A DNA stretch of 64,000 bases from NCBI GenBank assembly GCA_963576475.1, contig OY754967.1:23275914-23339913 (forward strand), read 5' to 3'. Numbering within the stretch: position 1 is the stretch's first letter; each line of letters starts with the position of its first letter. This DNA is from Molanna angustata. Its lineage: Eukaryota > Arthropoda > Insecta > Trichoptera > Molannidae. Below are positions 37,254-49,989 of the stretch, piece after piece. The notes below the pieces were generated by a model. It did no database searches, was not told the DNA's origin, and worked only from the letters and a program-made list of their open reading frames with translations. A program made the translations under genes and the position numbers.

Positions 37254-40200
37254 TCTAAAGTAATAAAGCAATCAAAATGTTAGTGTATGTGTGTGTGTGT
37301 GTGTGTGTATGTGTGTGTGTGTGTGTTTGTCTCACGCCTTCTGAAAAACCAAGAGCATCTAAAAATCTAATTTAAGTGCGAACATGTACCAGTATACCTG
37401 ATGCAGTGTCACGCTAAAAAGAATGCGATAAAAATGCTGAATTTTAAAAATATTTAAATAATTATTTTTTTCATACAAAATTTTCCAAGTCATATCTGTC
37501 AAAAAAGTGTACATTTTGCACGCAAATATCTGTTAGTTTAAAAGTTAGAAGTAGGTATTTACACAAAAAAAATATATTTTGAAGTATAACTTAGCGTTTA
37601 AGTGAAAAACATGGTGAATATTTGGTATAATTATAATGTTTAACTTATTTTTAAAGTAAGCCTTTTGTACATAAACGCCGCCATTTTAATATCTTTTCAT
37701 ACAATATTTCATTTTCCCACCGAATGAATATGTTCTTGAAAATAATAAACCTTTGAAATAAATGTAATTATGAAATAATAAAATGAAACACAAGACATTA
37801 CGGCAAGTTTTAAGACATATATTGTAAAAATGTGTTATTTATTAGTAAAGATATAGGCATAATAAAATTGCATAATTTGTAAATAATATTTGATTTTTCT
37901 GACAATTTTCATTTTTATGGCATCGAACAAACCAATGTAGGTACCTACATATTCAAAAAATGTATCCGAACCATTCGATATTACTTATGTGTTCGAATCG
38001 TTTCCATGGCTACAGAAAGAATGTGATATTCAAATAAAATTTGTTAGGAATCGAATTTATTTAGAAGTTTGTTGTAGGTAGGTACCTACCTAATACTATT
38101 TACTTACAAATCAACAATAATATACCTATACTGATTTCCTATAGGAAAATTATTTTATTTATTTATTTATCAACCGTTTGTCCGCTTATAATGAAACTTT
38201 GGTGAATTGTCGAGCGTATGCCCAGGATGGTTATTGGATTTAAACTTTTTTCTTATTCTTCTTCTTCTTCGTGTATTTGGTCGTTTTACCTATGAAGGGG
38301 GAGTATCCTGGGAAAAGAAGGTCCGACTGTCCCTCCATCTCTTCACAGGTCTTCCAGGACGGGTTCTACATATAAACTTTTTTCTTCTTTTTCTTCAACG
38401 TGTACTTGGTCATCTTACCTATGAAGATGAACTATCCTGGGAGATGAAGGTCCAATTTTCCTTCCATCTCTTCGCAGGTTTCTGGATTTAAACTTTTTTC
38501 TTCTTCTTCTTCATCGTCTATTTGGTCATTTTACCTTTGAAGGTGGACTAACCTGGGAGAAGAATGTCCAATTTTCCTTCCATCTCTTCGCAGGTATCTG
38601 GATTTAAACTTATTTCTTCTTCTTCTTCTTCATCGTGTATTTTTGCTCATTTTACCTATGAAGTTGGAGAATCCTGGGAGAAGAAGGTCCAACTGTCCTT
38701 CCATCTCTTCGCAGGTATCTGGGTTTAAACTTTTTTCTTCTTCTTCGTGTATTTAGTCATTTTACCTATTAAGTAGAGCATCCTGGGAAAAGAAGGTTCT
38801 TTCATCTCTTCGCGGTTCTTCCAGGATGGTTTCTGGATTTAAACTTTTCTTAACCGACTGATGGGACGGGATGTAATGAAGGGAAGGGAGGCACTAAAGG
38901 GCCTGAAGGGACGGGAGGTATAAAACTGCCTGAAGGGACGGAAGGTACTGAAGGGCCTGATGGGAAGGGACGTAATGAGGGATTAAAGGGACGGGAGGTA
39001 CTGAAGGGCCTGAAGCGGCGGGTCCTGGAGTCTAATTCTTTTTCTTCTTAATTTTATGTAGACCTTTAGGGCAGTTTTTATACAAACTATTTCCTATTGT
39101 CTAAATCATCTTCTTCTTCTTTTATGTATACATTTGGGTCATTTTTTTATAAAAATTATTTCCTTTAGTCTAATTATTATTCTTCTTCATTTAAGTACGT
39201 AGACTTTTGGGAGAGTTTTAATACAAACTATTTCCAATAGTCTTATTCATTTTCTTTTATGTAGACCTTTTGGTCAGTATTTATACAAACTATTTCCAAT
39301 AGTCTAAATATTCTTCTTCTTCTTTTTTGTAGACCTTTGGGTGAGCTTTTATACAATCTATTTCCAATAGTCTAATTCTTCTATTAGGTATATGTATTTT
39401 TACTTATTTTATGTAGACCATTGGAATAGTTTTTTATACAAACTATTTCTTATAGTCTTATACTTATTTTTCTCTTTTTTATTTAGTCTTTTGGGTTAGT
39501 TTTAAGTCTAATAGTCTATTGTGCAGAAATATTATTAACGATATGCACACTTGATGAAAATACATATGAAATGAATGGGATATGGGATGTGACGATATAA
39601 CCTGCACTAGAATCTTTTCAATACTTTTGTTTAATTAAATTTAAACCATTTATATCATCCTATTTTGAATAATTTTCAACACCTAATATTTAAAGAATGG
39701 GGGTTGTGGCCATTACTGAACTCTTCACAACATTTATATTCAAATTAAAAACTATTTACTATAGTTCAAGTCTTCTTCTTCTTCGTTAATGAAGACTTTC
39801 AGTCAAATTGAGCAAAAATATAATGCACACTTGATGAAAAAATATAAAAACGAATGGGATGTGACCAATACTAGATCTTTTCAGTACCTACGTTTGTTTA
39901 ATCAAATTTTAACCACATTCCAACATCCAAAATTACTAAATTTTCAATAGGTACACATTACAATTTGTTTTCGATGATAATATTTAAAAATGGGGGTTGT
40001 GGCCAAACCAATCTCTTTACAACGTTGATAAACAGTCATATTTAAAACCATTACGCATAGTCCATGCGAGCAGAAATTGTATAAATATTATACTTCATTC
40101 ACACTTTATAGCAATATATAAAAAAGAATGGGTTGTGGCCATCACTTGAACATTTTACAATACTTAAACTCAATCAAATTTCAAACCACTTTTTATAGTC

Positions 40201-40297
40201 TGATATTGCAAAATAATTGGGTGACAATATAATAAAAACGATTGCTTTTTCTTTCACAATTTTACATTCTTGGCCAACGGCGGGACATAAAAGCTAG
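37254..40297 (+). mobile_element. non-autonomous Helitron, copy 1
   Basis: Starts TCTAAAGTAATAAAGC after an A and ends GGGACATAAAAGCTAG, with a short GCC/GGC hairpin about 20 bp before the CTAG end. This is the 5'-TC / CTRR-3' structure of Helitrons. It is 3,044 bp with no RepHel open frame. Internal tandem blocks are an early TG tract, a ~120-bp unit containing CTTCGCAGGT..CTGGATTTAAAC (38,225-38,845), a GGGACGGGAGGTACTGAAGG block (38,865-39,035) and a ~65-bp unit with TATGTAGACCTTTGGG (39,040-39,500). The 94-codon frame at 38,207-38,491 lies in the ~120-bp repeat and is not a gene. Confidence 0.85.
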
Positions 40298-43200
40298 TCT
40301 AAAGTAATAAAGCAATCAATATGTTAGTGTATGTGTGTGTGTGTGTGTGTTTGTCTCACGCCTTTTGAAAAACCAAGAGCATCTAAAAATCTAATTTATG
40401 TGCGAAGATGTACCAGTATACCTGATGCAGTGTCACGCTGAAAATAATGCGATTAAAATGCTGAATTTTAAAGACATTTCAATAATTATTTATTTCATAC
40501 AAAATTTTCCAAGTCATATCTGTCAAAAAAGTGTACATTTTTCACGCAAATATCTGTTAGTTTAAAAGTTAGAAGTACGTATTTACACGAAAAAAATATA
40601 TTTTCAAGTATAACTTAGCTTTTAAGTGAAAAACATGGTGAATATTTTGTCTAATTATAATATTTAACTTATTTTTAAAGTAAGCGTTTTGTACAAATGT
40701 ACATATAACCCCGCCATTTTAATATCTTTTCATACAATATTTGTTATTTCTTACGAATGAAAATCTTCTTGAAAATAATAAACCTTTGAATTAAATGTGA
40801 TTATGAAATAATAAAATGAATCACAAGACTTTATAGCAAGTTTTAAGACATATATTGTAAAAATGTGTTTATTATTAGTAAAGATATAGGCATAATAAAA
40901 TTGCATAATTTGTATATAATATTTGATATTTTGGACAATTGTTGATTTTCGTTTTTGTGGCTTCGAACAAACCAATGTAGGTACCTACATATTCAAAAAA
41001 TGTATCCGAACCATTTGATATTACTTACGTGTTCGAATTTACGGTTACTATGGTTACAGAAAGAATGTGATATTCAAATAATTTTATGAATCGAATTTAT
41101 TTAGAAGATTGTTGTAGGTAGGTACCTACCTAATACTAGGTACTTACAAATCAACAATAATATACCTATACTGATTTCCTATAGGAATATTATTTTATTT
41201 ATTTATTTATCAACCGTTTGTCCGATTATAATGAAACTTTGGTGAATTGTCGAGCGTATGCCCGGGATGGTTTCTGGATTTAAACTTTTTTCTTATTTTT
41301 CTTCTTCTTCGTGTATTTGGTCGTTTTACCTATGAAGGGGGAGTATCTTGGGAAAAGAAGGTCTGATTGTCCCTCCATCTCTTCACAGGTCTTCCAGGAC
41401 GGGTTCTGCATATAAACTTTTTTCTTCTTTTTCTTCAACGTGTATTTGGTCATCTTACCTATGAAGATGAACTATCCTGGGACATGAAGTTCCAATTTTC
41501 CTTCCATCTCTTCGCAGGTTTCTGGATTTAAACTTTTTTCTTCTTCTTCTTCATCGTCTATTTGGTCATTTTACCTATGAAGGTGGACTAACCTGGGAGA
41601 AGAAGGTCCAATTTTCCTTCCATCTCTTCGCAGGTATCTGGATTTAAACTTATTTCTTCTTCTTCTTCGTGTATTTAGTCATTTTACCTATTAAGGTAGA
41701 GCATCCTGGGAAAAGAAGGTTCTTTCATCTCTTCGCGGTTCTTCCAGGATGGTTTCTGGATTTAAACTTTTCTTAACCGACTGATGGGAGGGATGTTATG
41801 AAGGGAAGGGAGGCACTAAAGGGCCTGAAGGGACGGGAGGTATAAAACTGCCTGAAGGGACGGAAGGTACTGAAGGGCCTGATGGGAAGGGACGTAATGA
41901 GGGATTGAAGGGACGGGAGGTACTGAAGGGCCTGAAGGGACGGGAGGTACTGAAGGGTCTGAAGCGACGGTTCCTGGAGTCTAATTCTTTTTCTTCTTAA
42001 TTTTATGAAGACCTTTAGGGCAGTTTTTATACAAACTATTTCCTATAGTCTTATTCATATTCTTCTTCTTTTATGTATACATTTGGGTCATTTTTTTATA
42101 AAAATTATTTCCTTTAGTCTAATTATTCTTCTTCTTCATTCAAGTACGTAGACTTTTGGGAGAGTTTTAATACAAACTATTTTCAATAGTCTTATTCATT
42201 TTCTTCTTCTTTTGTGTAGACCAAGGGTGAGTTTTTATACAAAATTTTCCTATAGTTTAATTATTATTCTTTTATATAGACCTTTGAATTATTTTTTATA
42301 TTTACTATTTCCTATAGTCTAATTCATCTTCTTTTATGTAGACCTTTTTTCAGTTTTTACACAAACTATTTCCAATAGTCTAATTATTCTTCTTCTTCTT
42401 TTTTGTAGACCTTTGGGTGAGCTTTTATACATACTATTTCCTATTGTCTAATTCATCTTTTATTATGTAGACCTTATATTTCCTTTAGTCTTTTTCTTCG
42501 TTTTCTTATTTTATGTAGAACTTTGGTGAATTTTACACAAACTATTTCGTATAGATTTATCTTCTTCTTCTTTTATGAAGACCTTTTGGTCAGTTTTTAT
42601 ACAATCTATTTCCAATAGTCTAATTCTTCTATTATATGTATTTTTACTTATTTTATGTAGACTATTTTTCTTTTTTTATTATTTTATGTATTTTTCTCTT
42701 TTTTATTTAGATTTTTGGGTTAGTTTTAAGTCTAATAGTCTATTGTGCAGAAATATTACTAACGATTTGCACACTTGATGAAAATATATATGTAAAAATG
42801 AATGGGATGTGGGATGTGACGATGTAACCTGCACTAGAATCTTTTCAATACTTTTGTTTAATCAAATTTAAACCATTTATATCATCCTAATTTGAATAAT
42901 TTTCAACACCTAATATTTAAAGAATGGGGGTTGTGGCCATTACTGAACTCTTCACAACGTTTATATTCAAATTAAAAACTATTTACCATAGTTTAAGTCT
43001 TCTTCTTCTTCGTTAATGTAGACTTTTGTGTCAATTTTAAGTCTATTAGTCTAATTGTGCAAAAATATAATGCACCAATACTAGATCTTTTCAGTACCTA
43101 CGTTTGTTTAATCAAATTTTAACCACATTCCAACATCCAAAATTACTAAATTTTCAATAGGTACATATAACAATTTGTTTTCGATGATAATATTTAAAAA

Positions 43201-43503
43201 TGGGGGTTGTGGCCAAACCAATCTCTTTACAACGTTGATAAACAGTCATATTTAAAACCATTACGCATAGTCCATGCGAGCAGAAATTGTATATTATACT
43301 TCATACACACTTTATAGCAATATATAAAAAAGAATGGGTTGTGGCCATCACTTGAACATTTTACAATGCTTAAACTCAATCAAATTTCAAACCACTTTTT
43401 ATAGTCCGATATTGCAAAATAATTGGGTGACAATATTATAAAAACGATTGCTTTTTCTTTCACAATTTTACATTCTTGGCCAACGGCGGGACATAAAAGC
43501 TAG
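40298..43503 (+). mobile_element. non-autonomous Helitron, copy 2
   Basis: Begins with the same TCTAAAGTAATAAAGC directly after the CTAG of copy 1, ends with the same CTAG at 43,500-43,503 and is followed by T. It is 3,206 bp. It differs from copy 1 by scattered substitutions, one fewer ~120-bp unit and several extra ~65-bp units (41,985-42,740). No transposase is encoded. Confidence 0.85.
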
Positions 43504-43504
43504 T

Positions 43505-45355
43505 TAATAATATAACACTCCATTAGTGAACCAATTAAGTTTACAGAAATAATCAATTATGTGTTAAATGTAATATCTACGCATTACAAATTACGCATTA
43601 CAAATTAAGAGAACAACCTAAATCACTGATTTAATGACTGAAAACATCAGATATTCAAATTTTCTATTTTTGTTTTGCTTTATTAGAAGAAACAGACATG
43701 AAATGAAAAATCTATCTTGAAGAATCACTTAGATTTTATGTACTCTGCAAGCACAAAAAATATAACTTTCTCTACGGCAGAAGCGTGAGAGAAGCTAAAG
43801 GGTTATTTAATTTTTTCTGCGTGAATATACCTATACTGAATTTTAAAATCGTGTGCCGCCTTTTTACTAAAGAAATGTTCAAAACTAATGGTATTTTCTT
43901 TTACAAAACACACTGTTTAACATACCTATTTGAGTGATTTAAAATTATTTCTAGGTGCGATGTTTGGCAGTGGGTGCACTCTTAAAGCATTTTACATACA
44001 CGGAAAATTCGGAGGATTCAACATTATATATCTTGAGTTTTCCCTCATTCGTTCTAAAATTACATTGTTTTATGTCATGCAACTTATAAAACAGTGAATA
44101 TCATTTCTCTCTCTCTCTCTCTCATTTATTATTTTTCGCAGCAGTTTCTTTTGTAAAATTTGTTGGGTGATATTTTTCTGACGTTTAAAACTTGTCGTCG
44201 TTTAAGCGTAGTAAAATTATACCTCGGTTTCTAATTTCATATAGAATTTTACGTTAATTTTTTTGTTATCATTTATAAACAAAAATCCTTAAAATAATAT
44301 GTATGTTACCATTTATAAACAAAAATCTATAATAGATGATGTTTTATTCTAAAACAAGTTTTTTAAAGAAAATACTTAATACATATTTCATACATTTGAT
44401 TGATATATAAAGTATTTTCGGGTAAAACTGATTATTTGAAAAAAATGAAACGCCTTATTAAAATAAAGTACATATAAAATCGAATAAAAATAAATCATAA
44501 TAGGTATTATGTAATTCAAATACAAACTAAAAAGGTATCTAAAATTAATTTAATAAATATAATTTGAATTCGGTTTGTTTATTCGGTAAGTGCAATTATT
44601 TATTTATTTATGGTTACAAACAGTCACAATTACAAAAATACGTTAAATAAGACAATTACCCACATAAGGACCAGAATATTTAACACTAATAAAACAAAGT
44701 TAACAAAAACATGTGAATGATGGTGTATCTGAATCAAAAGGATCTAGGAGAGGATTAACAATATTACTACATAAAACTAAGATCCATTTAATTTTCAGCA
44801 ATATATTCTTCAAATAAAAACATAACTGCCAGAAAATTCATGCCTTAGGAATGCCATATATATATCTGTAATATAAAATCAGTTGATGGATGAGCTTCTT
44901 GACATATTCGGATGGATAGTAATAGTGTCACAGTGAACATGGAAAATTCATCGTGGAAAGTGATTATTTACACTAGCGTCTATTACAATCCGCATTCACC
45001 TGTTTCCGGTTTAGTAAGTCAAAGTTTCCGGTTGGCTCTCTGATTGGTTGAGATCTCGTAGTATTAAGTCAAATGAGCTGTGAAAATTTATATTCAATGC
45101 GAAAATTTAAAAAAATATTATAAATTTAATTTATAATAATTTATAATTCAATTTACAAAGCAACTCGCTATTACTATTACAAAAAAACTTAAACCAAACC
45201 TAAGATTGTAGAAAAGCTGGGACTAGAGGCTACTATTATTTACTCCTTGGAGCAAACAATTGCAGCATTTGGAAATTCACCAACGTTTACTCATTGACGA
45301 TTCTAAAGAAATAAAAAAATATATGACATTGATAAATTAAATTAAATCCTAATAA
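43505..45355. other. unassigned stretch with minor repeats
   Basis: A (TC)n run lies at about 44,106-44,125. TTATTTATTTATTTATGGTT at about 44,597 looks like a LINE 3' end in reverse orientation. No coding domain recognised. Confidence 0.4.
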
Positions 45356-45730
45356 AAAATGAAGGTAGGTTCTTATAGCTTAACTTTATATGGCTGTTAT
45401 TTGAGTAAAAATGAAGGAAGGTACCTACAGCCTAATTTTATATGGCTGTAATTTAAGTAAAAGTGAAGGTAGGTACATATCGCCTGATTTTATATTGCTG
45501 TAATTTGAGTAAAAATTAAGGTATGTGTTTATGGCCTAATTTTATATGGCTGTAATTTGAGTCAAAAATGAAGGTAGGTACTTATAGCCTAGTTTTATAT
45601 GGGTGTAATTTGAGTAAAAATAAAGGTAGGTACATATGGCCTAATTTTATATGGCTGTTATTTGAGTAAACATGAAGCTAGGTAAAAAATTAAATCTAAA
45701 GATATAACTTTGTATTAACCACGTTTTTTG

Positions 45731-45789
45731 GTTGAAACGATGCGACCGGTTTCGGAACTAACCGTTCCCTCATCAGGCTAACTTTCAAC
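45731..45789 (-). ncRNA. hammerhead-ribozyme-like fold, left arm
   Basis: Exact mirror of the fold at 46,152-46,210, read on the minus strand. The two folds point away from the centre of the element. Confidence 0.65.
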
Positions 45790-46151
45790 TGAAACAGAAT
45801 GTGACGACGTGCTTACAAGAAATCTATGGGGGCGGAGGTAGAGGTAGGGTGGGGGTACTTAGGGTTGGGTCTTGTGCAGGGTGGGTCCGATTGGCTGAAG
45901 GATTAGAAGTAAAAGGAAACATATTTAATAATGGACTGAAAGATAAATTTAACTGATTGTTTATTATGTTCTGTTTTGAATTAATACACTTTTTAATTTC
46001 TACACTTTTTATTTTAATATGTTTCCTTTTACTTCTAATCCTTCAGCCAATCGGACCCACCCTGCACAAGACCCAACCCTAAGTACCCCCACCCTACCTC
46101 TACCTCCGCCCCCATAGATTTCTTGTAAGCACGTCGTCACATTCTGTTTCA

Positions 46152-46210
46152 GTTGAAAGTTAGCCTGATGAGGGAACGGTTAGTTCCGAAACCGGTCGCA
46201 TCGTTTCAAC
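46152..46210 (+). ncRNA. hammerhead-ribozyme-like fold, right arm
   Basis: The conserved core is complete: CTGATGA at 46,165-46,171, stem II 46,172-46,187 (GGAAC/GTTCC, or a four-pair register starting at G46172), GAA at 46,188-46,190, stem III ACCGGT at 46,191-46,196, and the cleavage base C46197 after GGT. Stem I is GTTGAAA (46,152-46,158) with TTTCAAC (46,204-46,210), plus an inner two pairs (46,163-46,164 with 46,198-46,199) and a 4x4 internal loop. Stem III has no loop but is self-complementary. Short stems III are known in the hammerheads of Penelope-like elements and retrozymes, which can work as dimers. The fold is seen in the sequence; activity is inference. Confidence 0.68.
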
Positions 46211-46729
46211 CAAAAAACGTGGTTAATACAAAGTTATATCTTTAGATTTAATTTTTTAAATATGAACCACAAAGTGAACATTCAAACATTTGAAAATATG
46301 AAGCTAGGTACTTATAGCCTAATTTTATGTGTCTGTACTTAGTGAAAATGAAGGTAGGTTCTTATAGCCTAATTTTATATGGCTGTAATTTAAGGAAAAT
46401 GAAGGTAGGTACTTGTAGCCTAATTTTACATGTCTGTAATTTGAGTGAAAATGAAGGTAGGTTCTTATAGCCTAATTTTATATGGCTGTAATTTGAGTAA
46501 AAATGTAGGTAGGTACTTATAACCTAATTTTATATGTCTGTAATTTGAGTGAAAATGAAGGTAGGTACTTATAGCCTAATTTACTATGGCTGTAATTTGA
46601 GTAAAATTGAAGGTAGGTACTTATAGCCTAATTTTATGTGGCTATAACTTGAGTAAAAACGAAGGTAGGTACTTATAGCTTAATTTTATATGGCTGTAAT
46701 TTGAGTAAAAAAATATTTATCCCTTAGAT

Positions 46730-48500
46730 ATTCTAATGTAAACACTTTCCGTATTCCCATTGTAGTAATCTCGATGTTAGATATAAACGGAACAGGATTT
46801 CCTTTCGGAAAATCTTAAACGGAAAAAGACGGATAATTAATAACCGAATTACTCTCGGAGTAACGGTAGGTATAATTAAGGACTAGTGAAAATTAAATAC
46901 CAACCTAGAGTTACAAACAAGGACGTTATAGAGACGTTGTTTTAGATTAAAATACACAAATGAAGAGTTGATTACTAATACAATAACCAAAGTAAATTAA
47001 ACCATGTATGTAGTGGGTAGTAAAATTTATAATAAATTATCATGGCGTACAAATATTTCATCGAATTATTTATAATCTCATCGTGCTATCACAATACCTA
47101 CTTTAGATCGAATATTTTTTAATAACATATACGCAATAATTGGATTTTTTCCCTGTCGGGAGTCAAATGATATTTTTATTGACAAACCAATTATAACTTC
47201 TTATTGAATTCCCATATCAGTGTAATTTTTAAAAGTTTTTTTTTTAAGTATCAAACAATTAAGTCTTCTTAGATATTGTGTGTAGGCGATTGCCATACAA
47301 ATTGTATGAAGCAATGTCGTCACTAAATTCAATTTTTATAAAAATTATTAAAAAAAATTTGAGATGTGCTAATACAATGTTAATATTTTTTATATAAAAT
47401 TAAATGTTCTAGTTGGGGTGTTTCGGTTTTTTTTTATATTTTTAAAAAATTTGGAAATATAGGCAGTTAAACTCATAAATTTATCATAAAAAAAATATTT
47501 TTCTTAATAAAAAATGTTTGAGAAACCCTGGATTTTATTTTAAAAAACTAATTTGAGATTTTGTATTTGTCTATGTTTATACCAAATTTCAGCGTTCTAG
47601 CTTTTATGGTTTCTGAGATATATGGAAAAATAAACGAAAATTTCAAAAGTTGATAAACCCTGACTGAAACAAAAATTCAAAATTCTGAGTATAAAAGTTT
47701 TGTAGGCCTATAACTGTTTATATATTCTGAAATTTTGGGCTCTGTAAATTGAGCGGATCAAAAGTTATAAGGGGGGGACCGACACACACACAGACACACA
47801 CACACACAGACACACGAAATGTTCTACTCCGAATTCTGAGTAAATCCGTGTATGGAACATATATGCTGCGAAGCCTCTAAGTTGGTGTTTTTTGACTTCA
47901 AAGTTGGAAAAGCTGTGAAAAGAGTAGACCTCTCCATACATTTCTCGCGTATTCTGGCTTGAAACATTGTCGATATGTTAAGAGAACAAAATTCTCCTGA
48001 ACAAATCGACAGTTGGATAATGTCGATTCATTAAGAGAATTGAATTCTCATGAACGAATCGACAGTTGGAATACCTATTTAGGTACTTAAGATTAGATTG
48101 TCAAAAACCCCGGCGGCTCGAATCTTTAAATCTGCAAAACGTACCACACTTCCTATTTCTATTTGATAAAACATCGACATAATCTTTAATAGAGTATGCG
48201 AGATTCAAAACCCGCCCGATGGGGGTTTGCATGTTTTGAGAAACCGCGAAAAACTGTCACTCTGATTATATTCAGCCTATCGATTTACTATCAATAAATA
48301 TAAAGCATAAAAATTCACTTCAAGTAACCCAAAAACGTATTTTTAACGTTAATTTTTAAATAAAGCGGGTTTTGACACTCACTTTTAAATAGAACTGATT
48401 TTGTTCCTTGCTCATAATCCGAGAGATACAGCGTTTACATTATTATGGCGTTAATCATTTTTAATGGCTTTTGTATATTTTTTTTATTATTGAATAAAGG
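46730..48500. other. unassigned stretch with low-complexity tracts
   Basis: 47,265-47,345 (CCATACAAATTGTATG, GTCGTCACTAAATT) is a distant relative of a block in each 1.55-kb satellite unit. 47,775-47,815 is CA/CAGA-rich after GGGGGGGACCGAC, as in dispersed insect repeats. No gene recognised. Confidence 0.4.
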
Positions 48501-48504
48501 TATG

Positions 48505-48755
48505 AAAAATTAAGTCTGGCACATGGGAGTGGTTGAAAAAAAAAGTTTTTTTTTTCAGAAATCTACCCGGGTGAGCGCTGAACAAATCACCAAGTTTCAT
48601 TGTAATCAGATGGTTGGTATAAGAGCACAAAATTGACTTACAAAGATACAAATATGATACTAACTAAAATCTGCAATTTTCACTTTATAAAGAAGATGCG
48701 CACTGGTAAACGCAACCACTTCCAGGAAGGAAATATCAAAAAATCAGACATTAAA
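48505..48755. repeat. dispersed repeat U, copy 2, with inverted ends
   Basis: AAGTCTGGCACATGGGAG at the left, and TGCGCACTGGTAAACGCAAC with AGGAAGGAAATATC at the right, correspond to the two halves of 25,690-25,800. The ends are loosely inverted (GGAGTGGTT / AACCACTTCC). Confidence 0.55.
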
Positions 48756-48949
48756 AATGAAATGTTTTTCGACGTTCATTTAGACTATTTTAGATATTAA
48801 ATATATCGGTTTTTGCAAATCGTTTTTATAAATCTCAAGTAGGTACCTTAGTATGCGGTGGTGGCGCATTTTTGACTTTTTGATTCGTTGATAAATAAAT
48901 TACAAAATCTTCTTATTCGACTAACTTAACCTAGTAAAAATCGAAAATG

Positions 48950-49200
48950 ATTCTTTGTCTTCTTGTGCCGCTCCTAACGATGTTGGCGACCGTCACACCA
49001 AACTCATCCCGGTCTTGCGCCATCCTCATTAGTGTCTGAGATATTTAAGCCACGATATTCTTTTACGCCCAATACTCCGTTATCCCTCTAACTTTCCCTG
49101 TACTGAAAGTTGTATATGGGCATATTTATCACTACGGAATATGTGGCCAAAATATGCTGCTTTGCGTGTCTTGACAATTGTCAGCAACTCTCATAAATGA
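48950..49200 (-). pseudogene. LINE C-terminal fragment (RKAAYFGHIFR type)
   Basis: The minus-strand frame reads ELLTIVKTRKAAYFGHIFR..KYAHIQLSVQGKLEG, a stop, then RSIGRKRISWLKYLRH, and in another frame DEFGVTVANIVRSG. This is the usual end of CFDP2-like LINEs (RK..Y.GHI.R..KY.L..LI..GKI.G.R..GR....SWL..LR). Several stops and a frameshift make it defunct. Confidence 0.82.
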
Positions 49201-49520
49201 TTAAATTCCGAAAAGAATTATAACCAATATTTTAAAAGCTCAAAATGATTTAAGCTTTCAAAATATCAAATTAAACTTAAAAAACGGTTAATTGATACAA
49301 TAAAAACACGTGCGTACAAATATAGCTATACTTTACACGTCTGTCAGCGTCGCGGCGCTTATTTCACCGCGGGCATCAATATTTACATACATGGTAATCC
49401 TCTCGTATTGATCCTATACTTAACCTTTTCCATAAACGAATATGATAATGTGTAGTTTGTTTTTATACGAGAGCCGATAAAACCTTTGAAGAGTAATGTA
49501 CAAAAATGAGACACACTGAT
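49200..49520. other. unassigned AT-rich stretch
   Basis: No domain or repeat copy recognised. Confidence 0.4.
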
Positions 49521-49524
49521 ATGT

Positions 49525-49935
49525 TCCTCAAACTTGATACTTCTTCAATAATATGAAAGTGATGTGCTTTTTTGGAAATTTGAAAAAAAATCAAATTATA
49601 AGTTTCCTGAGCTTGGGGTCTCTTCGAAATATTTGACGGTTAAAAAAAATGTAAAACACTGATCAGATATCCTTCAAAATATAATGAGGTCTAAGCGAGT
49701 ATTAGATATACAAATATGCAAAATTTGAAAATAATTGGATGACTACTTTTGTCTATAATCAATAAAGCAGAATAAACACGCTGTACATAGTACACAGTAC
49801 ACACACACCGGTACATTGTGATGAAACTTTCAGAATACAATGTCAGCATGATATTAATTGATAATTTGCAATAAAAAAAATAACCTTAAAAATTGCGAAT
49901 TCAATACCTACTTCGAAAAGGAGTGAGGAATAAAA
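49525..49935 (+). repeat. dispersed repeat X, copy 1 (5' truncated)
   Basis: CCTGAGCTTGGGGTC, AAATATTTGAC, AGATATCCTTCAA, AATAAACACGCTGTACATAG, ATTGTGATGAAACTTTCAGA and TTGCGAATTCA landmarks are shared with the three other copies. Confidence 0.8.
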
Positions 49936-49989
49936 ACATTGAATATATTTTCTCTCGATGACATGGTCGAATAGCTGTAGAAAGGTACG

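Larger units (their letters stand above)
45685..46297. mobile_element. fold-back element with perfect 242-bp arms and 13-bp target duplication
   Basis: Arms 45,684-45,925 and 46,016-46,257 are exact reverse complements by eye, with a 90-bp AT-rich spacer. The insertion is bounded by ATGAAGCTAGGTA at 45,672-45,684 and 46,298-46,310. The C in GAAGC is atypical for the surrounding array (GAAGG), which supports a true duplication. A 40-bp right-hand extension lies outside the arms. Variable-length target duplication and GAAACCGGTCG ends point to a retroelement of Penelope-like type, possibly two terminal copies in inverted orientation. No reverse transcriptase is present. Confidence 0.85.
45361..46725. 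repeat. 52-bp tandem array, interrupted
   Basis: Units start at 45361, 45413, 45465 and 45517 and continue with a 52-bp step, each built around GAAGGTAGGTACTTATAGCC and TATATGGCTGTAATTTGAG. About six units precede and eight follow the insertion at 45,685-46,297. Confidence 0.93.

Noticed and set aside
42575..42778. 67-codon hydrophobic frame in Helitron copy 2
   Set aside because: Lies in the ~65-bp TTC-rich minisatellite and is not conserved in copy 1.
45361..46725. CRISPR-like array of regularly spaced repeats
   Set aside because: The 52-bp units are wholly repetitive without unique spacers, and the setting is eukaryotic.
47771..47815. G-run followed by CA repeats as a possible telomere-like tract
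   Set aside because: Not a TTAGG-type insect telomere repeat; it matches the end of a common dispersed repeat with CACACAGACACA.
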